NCBI GenBank assembly: GCA_031763025.1 | Contig: JASSKH010000029.1 | Span: forward strand, 6,780,362 to 6,844,361 | Source: Macrocystis pyrifera | Taxonomy: Eukaryota; Sar; Phaeophyceae; Laminariales; Laminariaceae | Length of the DNA stretch: 64,000 nucleotides | Direction: 5' to 3' | In this document: piece after piece, positions 28,664-38,022 of the stretch | Position numbering within the stretch: the stretch's first letter is position 1 | Layout: each line of letters opens with the position of its first letter | Notes under the pieces: model-generated | Databases searched by the model: none | Told to the model about the DNA's origin: nothing | The model's input: the letters and a program-made list of their open reading frames with translations, nothing else | Position numbers and translations under genes: made by a program

Positions 28664-29337
28664 GTGCGTCTTTGCAGGCTCTCTTTTTTTTTTAGTTTTT
28701 GTTTTTGTTTTCGTTTTTGTGGTTTTAAGATTGGCTTGTCTTGTTTTGTTTTGCTCGTTCGTTCGTTTGTTTGCTTGCTTGTTTGTTTGTTTTTCAATTA
28801 TCATCCTCCGGCGGCGGATCGATTTGGTAAAAGTAAAAGGGTAAGCTCACCACGCTTGCCCTTTTAACATACGTGTCGTGCGTCAATTTTTTTTTTGCTA
28901 TGGTTTGACTGGCTCGGCTTTGGTTAGGTTTGTCTGAGTTTGCTTGTTTTTGCCTTGGTTGGTTGTTTCAGGAAATTTTCCCAGGGGGCGGGAGGGGGGC
29001 GGGTACTCATTATCAATGGCCGTAGTCGTATGACTATAGGGGCGGGAGGGGGGGGGAGACGGGGGGGGGGGGGGGCCTTCGTTGCATGTGCTTGTGTTTT
29101 GTTCTTGTTAACAGTCTTGTTTTTCATCCCTGTTTGGGTTCTTTCTCTTGTTGATTCTTGTCCTTGTTCTTTCGCTTGTTTTTTATGCTTAGTCTTGTTA
29201 TTTCTCTCTTGTTTTTGATGCTTAGTCTTGTTCCTGTTATTTATCTGGTTTTTCGTGTACTATGGGGGTTTGCACTTGCCTGTATTCTTGTTTACCTTCG
29301 TGAAGTTGTTTCGTTTTTCGTTGCGCTGTGTGTCAAG
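28664..29337 (+). other. VPS13 intron 7 (arm 1)
   Basis: T-rich intron containing a minus-strand solo 3' end of the SINE-like retroposon at 29003-29040 between G-rich stretches, and many TTGTTCTTGTT-like units. No coding evidence. Confidence 0.7.
29003..29040 (-). mobile_element. Solo 3' end of the SINE-like retroposon
   Basis: On the minus strand: CTATAGTCATACGACTACGG, CCATTGATAATGAGTAC, with C-rich sequence on both sides. Only the last about 38 bp are present. Confidence 0.65.
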
Positions 29338-29486
29338 GTGGACGACGTCCGCATGGACTTGCACGCGGAGCAGTACGAGCAGGCCCTGACCCTCAAGGAC
29401 TCCATAGCGGCACTCGCGAACTGGCAGACCTTCTTCCCCTACCGCCCCAAGGCTAGGCCCATGGAAGACCCGAAGGCTTGGTGGAG
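29338..29486 (+). CDS. VPS13: VPS13-like protein, exon 8 (arm 1)
   Basis: Reads VDDVRMDLHAEQYEQALTLK, then DSIAALANWQTFFPYRPKAR, ending KAWWR split by phase 2 at GTGGAG|GTGCGG. It matches the VPS13 region LxLxxxQYxxLLxLLxxL...YRxxRPxxPVxxxPxxWW. The WW before the next exon's RYA is a strong family mark. Same in arm 2. Confidence 0.95.
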
Positions 29487-29496
29487 GTGCGGCACG

Positions 29497-29557
<61 letters not shown>

Positions 29558-29578
29558 AGTAGTAGTAGTAGTAGTAGG
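29497..29578 (+). repeat. (TAG)n microsatellite
   Basis: About 26 GTA/TAG units starting 11 nt after the exon 8 donor, with one interruption. Mirror (CTA)n at about 44338-44420. Confidence 0.92.
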
Positions 29579-29992
29579 TAGTTTTTTAGTTTAATTACTT
29601 TTACATAAATATTATCTATTTCGAGAAAACAAGGTTTTGTTTTTTTTTTGCAGTAGTGGTGGTAGTATCAGCAGCACTAGCAGCAGCAGTAGCGGTAGTA
29701 TTTTTTTGTGAGGGTGGTGGTGGTGGTGGTAGAAGTAGTAGTAGTGGTCGAATTTCCGTTCGTTTTTTTCAGGCGGATTTTCGCCAGGAGTCTCGCTGCT
29801 CGTCTCTTTTCATGTGGGTGATTTCTTCGGGTGTCCCGTTCTTTTGTTCCCGTTCAGATTCCCGTTGAGTACTCCGTTCAGTTTTCTGTCGTTCAATGTT
29901 ATCGAGCTTTCGTTGGTTTTTTGCTGCCCTCGCCTCCTCTCCTCTCCTTTCATCTCCTCTCCTCTCCTCTCACGTCCACCCCCCCCAGAAGG

Positions 29993-30150
29993 ATACAGCT
30001 CATCCTTCATGCCACTCGCCGAAAACCTCTCGGTGCTTGGCGCTTGGTGCGAGCAATATCTGCCTGGTCGTTGAAACCCCGACGTGCTCTGTTTCGGCAA
30101 TGTAGGGATGCGAGCGTCTATCGCCTTATGACTGCGGCCATTCATAACAT
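29993..30150 (+). mobile_element. SINE-like poly(C) retroposon
   Basis: CAGCTCATCCTTCATGCCAC, GAGCAATATCTGCCTGGTCG, GAAACCCCGACGTGCTCTGT, then TGACTGCGGCCATTCATAAC and TTGAGTACC running into C-rich DNA. Located in intron 8. Confidence 0.72.
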
Positions 30151-30189
30151 AGCATTGAGTACCCCCCCCTCCCCACCCCCGTCTCTCTA

Positions 30190-30435
30190 AGTGGCCACAT
30201 CGGAAAGTATATTAACTCAATTGAAGCTGTCGTCCATGGGCAAGTCCGCTCACAGGCGGTTCTTGTTAGTAGGAGGCAGCTCACCCTTCATGCGACTCGC
30301 CGAACACGTCACGGCGCTTGGCGCTTGGTGCAAGCAATGCCTGCCTGGTCGGTGAAAGCCCGACGTGCTTCGCCCCGGCATTGTAGGGATGCGAAGGTCT
30401 ATGGTCATACGACAAGGGGCATGCATGAGAATGAG
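30190..30435 (+). mobile_element. SINE-like poly(C) retroposon
   Basis: Longer copy starting GTGGCCACATCGGAAAGTAT, with TTGAAGCTGTCGTCCATGGG, GGTCGGTGAAAGCCCGACGT, GGTCATACGACAAGGGGCAT and ending GAATGAGTATA before a run of about 40 C. It ends about 70 nt upstream of exon 9. Confidence 0.75.
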
Positions 30436-30438
30436 TAT

Positions 30439-30475
<37 letters not shown>

Positions 30476-30506
30476 TTCTCCCTCCGCACGTTGTTTTTGA
30501 TGTCAG

Positions 30507-30552
30507 GTATGCGTACATCTGTGTAACGGGAAAGCCTCGCGGTTGGGCGAAG
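30507..30552 (+). CDS. VPS13: VPS13-like protein, exon 9 (arm 1)
   Basis: One base completes Arg, then YAYICVTGKPRGWAK, ending AAG|GTAACT. With exon 8 it gives WWRYAYI, the VPS13 signature WWRYAxxAI (consensus from memory of the family). 15 codons, phase 0 exit. Identical in arm 2. Confidence 0.9.
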
Positions 30553-30878
30553 GTAACTGAGGTGAGGTGAAGGGGTTGATTTATCTAGGGAAGGAGGGAG
30601 GCAGGGAGGAAAAAGGAAGACAGGAAGTAAAGTAGGAAGGGACGGCAGAGAGAAGTAAGGAGAAGGGAGCGGGTTCGTGGATTGGACGGATGGATGACGA
30701 CAACGCGTTTATTGGATGGGTAGATGAAGAGATGCGTACGCAATCGATTGATCGGTTGATCGATGCATTGCTTCTCCCCGCCCTCCCCCCCCCCCCGCCC
30801 TCTCTTTCTCCCTCCCTCCCGCAAAATCATCCACCACCACCACCACCCTATCGCCACCAATATCACCATCACCATGAC

Positions 30879-30881
30879 CAA

Positions 30882-30912
<31 letters not shown>
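30879..30912 (+). repeat. Poly(C) run in intron 9
   Basis: About 27 C (30886-30912) in a C-rich tract that ends about 30 nt before exon 10. Strongly variable in length between the arms. Confidence 0.85.
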
Positions 30913-30913
<1 letters not shown>

Positions 30914-30941
30914 ACCGCCACCAACACGATCAACACCTTAG

Positions 30942-31127
30942 GTATTAGCCTTGAGGAAAGAGTACATGCCCCTATTCGACAAGCTAGAGGCGGCGGGCGC
31001 TCTCGGGCCTGCATCGAGGAAGCGGATGACACCCCTTAGCCCGGAGGAGCGTCGGAGATTCGACGAGCTGGAGGAGGAATTGCCGGTGCAGTCCATCCTC
31101 ATGTTCAGGGGTATGGTTCGGGAGGAG
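30942..31127 (+). CDS. VPS13: VPS13-like protein, exon 10 (arm 1)
   Basis: 62 codons: VLALRKEYMPLFDKLEAAGA, then a basic linker and LSPEERRRFDELEEELPVQS with ILMFRGMVREE, ending GAG|GTAAGC. This is the VPS13 helical segment RKxYxxLYxxKLxx...Lxxxxxxxlxxlexxlsxexixxfrxla (consensus from memory of the family). Intact in arm 1; arm 2 lacks one G (TTCAGGGTATGG against TTCAGGGGTATGG). Confidence 0.94.
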
Positions 31128-31179
31128 GTAAGCGTGGCTTTTTTTGTTGTTTTGTTTTTTTGTGGCTGATTCGTTCGTC

Positions 31180-31240
31180 GGTTGGTTAGTTGGTTGGTTG
31201 GTTGGTTGGTTGATTGGTTGGTTGGTTGGTTGGCTTCATT
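31180..31240 (+). repeat. (TTGG)n microsatellite
   Basis: About 14 TTGG units early in intron 10, with minor variants. Mirror (CCAA)n at about 42676-42735. Confidence 0.9.
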
Positions 31241-31740
31241 GGCTTGCTTGCTCGTTTGTTCGTCTATAGTCGCTTTGGAGGTCGTCTATGGCCTTTTTCT
31301 TTCTTCTTGGCTGTTCCCCCGAGTCCTGGCTTCTTCTGTTATTTTTTCATTTATTATTGTTGTGGTTCCTCTTTAGTATGCGCTGGTGCACGGGTCGTTT
31401 GGTGTGTATTTATGTTGTTTGATGATGACCGGAGGAGAACGACCGGCAGACTGGAAGGAGCGACGGCACCCGCTTTGGTGCCCGCTCGCCGTGCTCAACA
31501 AGGCGTCGACTGCACCGTGGACAGGGTGTCGCTTGGAAAGTCTCATGCCAATTGTTTTTTACAGTTCTACTTTTTTTTTTGCAAGCTGATTTGTTTTATT
31601 ACCGTGCGCGCATCCAATGCCACGCCCGTTGCCGCCTCCCGCACCTGTCTGCGATCACCCCCCCCACCCGCCAAGCAACAGCGATAATACTTGTAGAATC
31701 TCGAGTGCTCGTTCCGAACATCGCCCTATTCCCCCTCCCT

Positions 31741-32030
31741 CCCTCTCCATACGACTACGGCCGTGCATGATACTGAGTCCCCCCCCCCGCCCCGATGCCC
31801 CAAACTCCTCTATATACCCCACCCAACCCCACCCTATCCCCTGTACACCCCACCCCCCCCTAACCATGATTATACGACTACGGCCATGCATGACTTCGAG
31901 TACCCCCCTCCTACCCCCCCCCCCACCCTACGGCCTATGGTCGTATGGCTACGGCCACGCATGACTTGAGCACACAGTACCCCCCCCCCCCCTACCCTCC
32001 CATTAATCCAACCCCATTCGATACCCCCCC
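31741..32030 (+). mobile_element. Array of truncated SINE-like 3' ends in C-rich DNA
   Basis: Three successive 3' ends lie in one C-rich tract: CATACGACTACGGCCGTGCA (31748, ending ACTGAGT), TATACGACTACGGCCATGCA (31872, ending TTCGAGTAC) and TCGTATGGCTACGGCCACGC (31942, ending near CAGTAC). Each is followed by poly(C). Repeated insertion into the C tails of earlier insertions, or repeat-unit duplication, would produce this. Located in intron 10, just before exon 11. Confidence 0.7.
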
Positions 32031-32051
32031 GTCCCTTCGACAAATACTCAG

Positions 32052-32291
32052 CGCAAGCGAAAGCACGAAAAGGAGAGATCGAAAGAAAAGGAGGAGGAAG
32101 ATAGCGGCGGCGGCACTGGTGACGGTTCGGAGAGTAAGAAGGAAGGCGGTGCGAAGAGCGAAGAGGGGGGAGGCGGGTGGTGGAGCAGGCTGTTCTCGGG
32201 TGGTGATAAGGAGGGGGGGGAGGTGCAGGAGGAGGGGGATGTGGCCCTAGAGGACCTCGCGAGGGTGGTCGAGCAGGACGTCGAGGAGAAG
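32052..32291 (+). CDS. VPS13: VPS13-like protein, exon 11 (arm 1)
   Basis: 80 codons in one frame. A very basic/acidic start (RKRKHEKERSKEKEEED), a Gly/Ser-rich linker, then GWWSRLFSGGDKEGG, and an acidic helix ending DVEEK|GTGTGC. A charged helix followed by a Trp-rich GWFxxxxGG patch is usual at this point in VPS13 proteins. Arm 1 is open throughout; arm 2 has one G fewer in a G run (GAGGGGGAGG) and is frameshifted. Confidence 0.9.
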
Positions 32292-32815
32292 GTGTGCGCT
32301 CCCTCGGGGTTACCTCGAAGTTACCTCGGAGTTACCTCGGGATTGGCTCGGAGTCTGCTTGGGTTGACTCGGAGTTACCTCGGAGGTGGTTTGGAGTTAT
32401 TACGGAATGTTACCTCGGAGTCCTTACCTCGGAGGTGGTTTTGGAGTTGTTACAGAGTGTTTCCTCGGAGTTACCTCTGAGGTGGTTTAGAGCCATCACA
32501 GAATTACCTTTGGTAAGCTTGGAGTTGGCTTGGAGTTAACTTGGAGTTGCCTCGGAGTTGGCTCGGTAGTTTCCTGAGAGTTGGCTCGGGGTATTTCGGT
32601 GTTGGCTTGAAGCTGACTCGGGGTCACCTCGGGAGTTGGCTTGGGTTTTGCCTGGTATGACCTTGAGTTAGCTCAGTAACTTCGGACTAGCTCGGAGTTG
32701 CCTAGTCGGAAGTATCTCTGAATTTCCTCGGAAGCAGCTCGGAATTACCGCAGCAGTTACCTCGGAGATAAGTCGGAGTCAGCTCAGAGTTACCTCGGAG
32801 TCAAGCTCTGGCGTT
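32292..32815 (+). repeat. Minisatellite of CTCGGAGTTAC-like units (intron 11)
   Basis: About 520 bp of 12-15 bp units: TTACCTCGGAGTTACCTCGG, then diverged TTGGCTCGGAGT, GAGGTGGTTTGGAG and similar. It begins directly after exon 11's donor. Frames across it read Leu/Ser/Glu-rich but are repeat-driven. Mirror at about 41094-41612. Confidence 0.88.
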
Positions 32816-32904
32816 AGCATTGGCTTTGCGTCACTCTCAATCGACCACCGCCTCCCCCCTTTGCCCCCCCTCCCTTCTTTCCTGCTGCCCCCCCCCCCCC
32901 CCCG

Positions 32905-32952
32905 CCCGCTGGGTCTATGGTCATACGACTACGGCCATGCATTATATCGAGT
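32905..32952 (+). mobile_element. Solo 3' end of the SINE-like retroposon
   Basis: GGTCTATGGTCATACGACTA, CGGCCATGCATTATATCGAG then TACAC and poly(C); preceded by C-rich DNA. Only the last about 45 bp. Confidence 0.7.
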
Positions 32953-32983
32953 ACACCCCCCCCCCCTCCGTTTCCTCCTCCCT

Positions 32984-33142
32984 CTGGACACCTCACGGCG
33001 CTTCGCGCTTGGTGCAAGCAATGTCTGCCTGGTCGGTGAAAACCCGACATGCTCCGTCCCGGCATTGTAGGGATGCGAGGGTCTATGGTCATACGACTAC
33101 GGCCATGCATGAGATCGAGTACTTCTCTCCTATCGAGTACAC
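32984..33142 (+). mobile_element. SINE-like poly(C) retroposon
   Basis: GGACACCTCACGGCGCTTCG, GGTCGGTGAAAACCCGACAT, GGATGCGAGGGTCTATGG, CATACGACTACGGCCATGCA and a doubled ATCGAGTAC end, followed by about 17 C. C-rich sequence also precedes it. Confidence 0.75.
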
Positions 33143-33488
33143 CCCCCCCCCCCCCCCTCCCCATTTCTCTTTTTTTTCCTTGGCCTTCCGTATCGCCCCC
33201 CACCCGTTTCCCCCTCCTCCTGCCCTCCCCCCACAACTCCCTATATCATATACTTGGTATATATATATAGGTTGAGTTGGTATTGGTTGGCGACGACGCC
33301 GTAAAACACGCGTCGTAAAACACGCCTCTCATTGCGTAAGCTAGACAACTAGGGTACCGCTTGTTTTTATTTTATTTTTTTCGGCGGTTACCACGGCTGG
33401 CGATCGAGTTAGATCATTTTTGTGCGAGCAGAACCTTACCTCCTCACAAAGGGATCGATTTCATGTAGTGTGTCTACGGTAAGGCACC

Positions 33489-33780
33489 CACGAGGCAGTT
33501 ACATAGCAAACCCCTTGCTGTCTCTGGAAGAGGCCACACCCGAAAATGAATCAGTTCATTGACGCTGTCATCCGTATGCAAGAAAATCCGCCTCAATAGC
33601 GGTTCTCAGTAGGATGCAGCTCAGCCTTCATGCGACTCGCCCAACACCTCACGGCGCTTCGCGCTTGGTGCAAGCAATGTCTGCCTGGTCGGTGAAAACT
33701 TGACGTGTTCCGTCCCGGCATTGTAGGGATGCGAGGGTCTATGCTCATACACGACTACGGCCATGCATGATAATGAGTAC
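33489..33780 (+). mobile_element. SINE-like poly(C) retroposon, long copy
   Basis: About 290 bp: CACGAGGCAGTTACATAGCA, TTGCTGTCTCTGG, GGCCACACC, GACGCTGTCATCC, GAAAATCCGCC, then the conserved 3' half and AATGAGTAC running into C. It aligns end to end with the copy at 13527. Confidence 0.77.
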
Positions 33781-33987
33781 CCCCCCCCCCCCTCCCCCCT
33801 CATTTCTATCTCCTCCTGGTTCCTCCCCCCCCCCCCCCCCCCCCATTTCTTCTTCCTGCTCCCTACCCAACCCCATTTTTTCCTCTTCCTGCCCCCCCCC
33901 TCCCTCCCCTCCTCCCCATATTTTGCTCCTCCTCCTCCCGCGCGCTTTTATGCTTGTCGCTCGCAGCACCCACCCGACTATTTGCAG

Positions 33988-34107
33988 ATGCGGGTTACCG
34001 TGCGGCCTCAGGGGTCGATGAGACTGTACGGCAGGCGGGACCTTCCGCTACTGGAGGCGAAGATGGCCGCCGCGGCCACGATGGAGAGGCGGGAGGACTC
34101 ATCCATG
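33988..34107 (+). CDS. VPS13: VPS13-like protein, exon 12 (arm 1)
   Basis: 40 codons: MRVTVRPQGSMRLYGRRDLP, then LLEAKMAAAATMERREDSSM, ending ATG|GTGAGC. A strand pair fitting the repeating beta-groove rod (basic strand, then LLEAKM). Phase 0 at both ends. Identical length in arm 2. Confidence 0.88.
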
Positions 34108-34557
34108 GTGAGCTTTTTGCTGTTGTTGATGATTTGACGCATGCTGTCTATCTGCGGTAGGGGTTTCCATGGTGAATTTTGTTTTCGGGGGGGGAGGGGG
34201 CTCCGCACTTGAGGATCTCTCTATGTGAACCAGGTTTGTACTTGATGAGGTGATACAAAACCCTTAAATAGTACGTGCGATCGAAATACGTAATCATGCA
34301 TACTATTAATAGTAGGAAGCAAGAAAAAGAAGAGTGTTGACGAGACCCTCGATCTCGCAGCTGATGTATTAGCTGACACAAGTATACATTTGTTAGTTAA
34401 ACTATTCCCCAACCAAGATGGGTTTTTTTTTTTTCAACTTTTTTTTTTCAACTTTTTTTTTTTTAATTTATATACCTGACCCAAACAACAAAATTTTAGA
34501 AACAGCTTACGCTATGTTGTTAAAAGGACGATTTTGTGTCACCCGTGGTGCGATGGC

Positions 34558-35330
34558 GGTACAGGCACGATAGTGCCGGTCTAGAGTAGTAGTGCCGGTC
34601 TCCCTCTATATTGCCGGTCTAGTAGTGCCGCTCGCCCGCTACACCTACGGCAGTGCCTGTGGAGCCGCCTTGGCGCAGACGAAAGATTTTTTGCCAGCGT
34701 GTGGTTAGTGTGCGGAGTAGTTGGTGCCTCTTGCCGCTATACATAGTGCGCTCAAGGCTAGTAATATTTTGCCCTATTACTGTTTTTGTTTTTGCCCCCT
34801 GGCACCCTGTTCCCGTTTGGTGTTTTCCCCCCGCAGTGGGCCCGTCCCATTCGGCAGCAGTGGGCCCGTCCCATTTGGCACCCTTCGGTTCCCACTTAAT
34901 GGTGCAGAAATAATACATTCAGCCCCCCGCAGGAGCCGCCGGAGGCCCACCTGGCACCCTTATCCCATTCTGTACCGTGTAGGCCACAGTCATACCTACA
35001 ACAACTCCTCCTGTGCATGAAACCTCGTCGATTTTGCGCGGCATCTATCTGAACGGCCTTGCACGCACGTGCAATAAATTTTTCCCCCCCCGCCGCCGCC
35101 GAAAGCCAACGCACGGGATGCGAAAAGAAGAACGTGCACCGAGGAAGTACTCGATACGCACGGCATGTTTTATTGCCGGTATGTGCCGCTGGGTGTTCTC
35201 ACACTATTACGGGGGACCATAGTAAATAGGACCAGATATTGTTAGTAAAAATAGGTAAATATATAGGTTTTTGTCTATACCATAGGTCCTATTAACTATG
35301 GACCCCCGTAGTAAAGTGCCGCAGGGTTGT
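34558..35330. repeat. Putative transposon of the CCGGCA family, host of a MITE
   Basis: Starts with repeated AGTGCCGGTCT / TTGCCGGTCTAG motifs and ends with AGTGCCGCAGGG repeated twice. The motif CTCTATATTGCCGGTCTAG also occurs at 20930-21020 (minus strand), and ACCGGCACTA at 2577 and 2790. It holds a 27-bp direct repeat (GTGGGCCCGTCCCATT twice at about 34838 and 34861). Boundaries are approximate and no transposase was recognised. Confidence 0.45.
35206..35312. mobile_element. Palindromic TA-type MITE, copy 8
   Basis: Best-preserved copy: ATTACGGGGGACCATAGTAA at the left, TTAACTATGGACCCCCGTA at the right, core ATATATAGGTTTTTGTCTAT, about 107 bp. It interrupts the CCGGCA-family repeat. Confidence 0.9.
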
Positions 35331-35889
35331 TCTTAGTGCCGCAGGGATGAGCGTTACAGTAGTTCAGCTCGTGTTTTGTTTTGGTCGGCGACTATCAACA
35401 AGGTGAATCAATTCATTGTTTTTTTGTTTTTTTTTTGTTTTTGGGAAGAGTAGGAAAAGAGGAACTGGTTGGGTTGGGTTGGGTTGGGTTGTTTTCTTTT
35501 TGTTGGCCGGGGGCGGGTCGGAATTAATACGCTTCGCGAAAGAGGGACGTAGTACGTGCCAGTCTGTCGCTGAACGTAGCGATCATTTTCGTGTTAAAAA
35601 ATGTTTGATAGAAACGTTCATTAATTTTTCGGACAGAGTTAGTTGTATATAACAGCGGTATCAGCAACCGAAGTATTAATACGAGCAGACCAAAAGGCAA
35701 GAGCCGGCGACACTGCCTGTGATACCCTGGTAATGCAAGCTTCTACGTGACAAGAGACCAGCGTCGGTGCGTGGACGGGAGATGAGATGGCTAACCTCCC
35801 TCCATCCGCCGCCTCCTCCGCCGCCGCCTCCTCCGCCGCCGCCGCCGCTGCTGCCGCCGCCCGCTGCTACCCGTCCGTTCGAAATTTGT

Positions 35890-35933
<44 letters not shown>

Positions 35934-36323
35934 CGACGATGAACTTTTTGTTTTTTTTTCGCCTATAAACTGAACGCACGAAAACCTCAAAAACACCGAA
36001 CACGAAACAAAAATGATCAAAAATCAAAACTTGATGAAAACAAAAAAAAAACAAAAAAAAACACTGTCAACACTTTGATACCAAACACGAAAAACACGAA
36101 AATATGCAATAATCACGAAACACTAAACGCTAAACACCAAAACACCACTGAACACAAAATTCGAAACACGAAAAAAAAACCCCTCCAAAACACCAAACAC
36201 AAAACACCGAACACAACGCACGAATCACAATGACACCGCTAAAACACTTGGAATGGACACAAAAACTCAACAAATAAAATACAATAAAATGTGAAAAAAA
36301 ACACACACACACACACACACTAG

Positions 36324-36679
36324 TCGTTCAGCTTCAGGCTAGCGCGGCTGGACGTCCTTGACCTCTTCACGGAAGGAGCTGTCTTCCCCCACATGCTCAA
36401 GGTGCTCGGAAATGAAAACGCCTCCACCGCCGCCACCGGCGCCACCGCCGACGAGCTGGCGGCGGCTAGAAAAGCCGTGGCCCTAGCCGTCTCGAGAGGA
36501 CCGAGAGGGGCGATAAAGAGTCTTTCTCGTACCGGAAAAGCGGGGAGGGCGGTGATTGGAGGCGGGGAGGGGGCGGGGATGGAGGAGGACGATCCCCTGG
36601 TTAGCGTAAACGTGTTCTTGAGCCAGACTTCCCTGGAGGTGGACATATGCGCGCTGCCTACGGACGTGGTGTACAACAG
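36324..36679 (+). CDS. VPS13: VPS13-like protein, exon 13 (arm 1)
   Basis: Acceptor is (AC)nTAG. Reads SFSFRLARLDVLDLFTEGAV, FPHMLKVLG, a 45-residue Ala/Gly/Lys-rich linker, then EDDPLVSVNVFLSQTSLEVD and ICALPTDVVYN, with phase 2 exit AACAG|GTATGG. DPLLxxxxxxxP..xxxxxLxxxxxPxxVVYN is the VPS13 segment preceding the next helical region (consensus from memory). It is the last exon before the gap, so most of the protein (family usually over 3000 residues) lies beyond. Same in arm 2. Confidence 0.93.
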
Positions 36680-36867
36680 GTATGGGCGGGGATTGGAGGA
36701 GGAGGGGAGGGGGGGGGGGGGAGGGGTGGTGGTGATATTGGATTTGGGTGGAAGTTGATTTTTTTAGCTTGAAAATGGACACTGATTTCTTGTTTCTCAT
36801 ACTTTTTCGTTTTTTTTTTTTCATTGTTTGTGTTTTCTTCGTTCTAGCGGGGATCAATAGTTGTTTC

Positions 36868-36896
36868 CCTGGCAGACAGGTGGAGGGATTTTGAGG

Positions 36897-36929
<33 letters not shown>
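36868..36929 (+). repeat. End of arm 1 contig: unique 29 nt and a run of 32 G
   Basis: Arm 2 starts at 37030 with the complement of the bases ending at 36868. The 61 bases 36869-36929, including the G run 36898-36929, therefore have no counterpart in arm 2. The contig breaks in the homopolymer. Confidence 0.85.
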
Positions 36930-37029
36930 NNNNNNNNNNNNNNNNNNNNNNNNNNNNNNNNNNNNNNNNNNNNNNNNNNNNNNNNNNNNNNNNNNNNNNN
37001 NNNNNNNNNNNNNNNNNNNNNNNNNNNNN
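36930..37029. other. Assembly gap, 100 N, at the centre of the palindrome
   Basis: Exactly 100 N joining two contigs whose sequences are reverse complements. No base evidence supports the junction itself. Confidence 0.98.
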
Positions 37030-37227
37030 GGAAACAACTATTGATCCCCGCTAGAACGAAGAAAACACAAACAATGAAAAAAACAAAAAAAAAAAAAACG
37101 AAAAAGTATGAGAAACAAGAAATCAGTGTCCATTTTCAAGCTAAAAAAATCAACTTCCACCCAAATCCAATATCACCACCACCCCTCCCCCCCCCCCTCC
37201 CCCTCCTCCTCCAATCCCCGCCCATAC

Positions 37228-37583
37228 CTGTTGTACACCACGTCCGTAGGCAGCGCGCATATGTCCACCTCCAGGGAAGTCTGGCTCAAGAACACGTTTA
37301 CGCTAACCAGGGGATCGTCCTCCTCCATCCCCGCCCCCTCCCCGCCTCCAATCACCGCCCTCCCCGCTTTTCCGGTACGAGAAAGACTCTTTATCGCCCC
37401 TCTCGGTCCTCTCGAGACGGCTAGGGCCACGGCTTTTCTAGCCGCCGCCAGCTCGTCGGCGGTGGCGCCGGTGGCGGCGGTGGAGGCGTTTTCATTTCCG
37501 AGCACCTTGAGCATGTGGGGGAAGACAGCTCCTTCCGTGAAGAGGTCAAGGACGTCCAGCCGCGCTAGCCTGAAGCTGAACGA
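37228..37583 (-). CDS. VPS13: VPS13-like protein, exon 13 (arm 2)
   Basis: Mirror of 36324-36679, same length (356 nt) and frame. It carries the DPLVSVNVFL and ALPTDVVYN segments. The donor faces the central gap. Confidence 0.92.
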
Positions 37584-37978
37584 CTAGTGTGTGTGTGTGT
37601 GTGTGTTTTTTTTCACATTTTATTGTATTTTATTTGTTGAGTTTTTGTGTCCATTCCAAGTGTTTTAGCGGTGTCATTGTGATTCGTGCGTTGTGTTCGG
37701 TGTTTTGTGTTTGGTGTTTTGGAGGGGTTTTTTTTTTTCGTGTTTCGAATTTTGTGTTCAGTGGTGTTTTGGTGTTTAGCGTTTAGTGTTTCGTGATTAT
37801 TGCATATTTTCGTGTTTTTCGTGTTTGGTATCAAAGTGTTGACAGTGTTTTTTTTTTTGTTTTTTTTTGTTTTCATCAAGTTTTGATTTTTGATCATTTT
37901 TGTTTCGTGTTCGGTGTTTTTGAGGTTTTCGTGCGTTCAGTTTATAGGCGAAAAAAAAAAACAAAAAGTTCATCGTCG

Positions 37979-38022
<44 letters not shown>

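Larger units (their letters stand above)
34108..36323 (+). other. VPS13 intron 12 (arm 1)
   Basis: Contains T-rich runs, the CCGGCA-family repeat (34558-35330) with a MITE inserted in it, a short (TTGGG)n at about 35470-35490, a (GCC)n/(CCG)n tract at 35808-35870 followed by (AAC)n at 35890-35933, then an AC/A-rich stretch ending in (AC)n that forms the exon 13 acceptor region. No coding evidence. Confidence 0.7.

Noticed and set aside
31377-31620. Extra VPS13 exon in intron 10
   Set aside because: Frames with fairly good composition exist, but exons 10 and 11 already join in phase and nothing here matches the family.
32223-32539. Leu/Ser/Tyr-rich repeat protein after exon 11
   Set aside because: Translation of the intronic minisatellite beyond a good GT donor; the VPS13 frame continues in exon 12.
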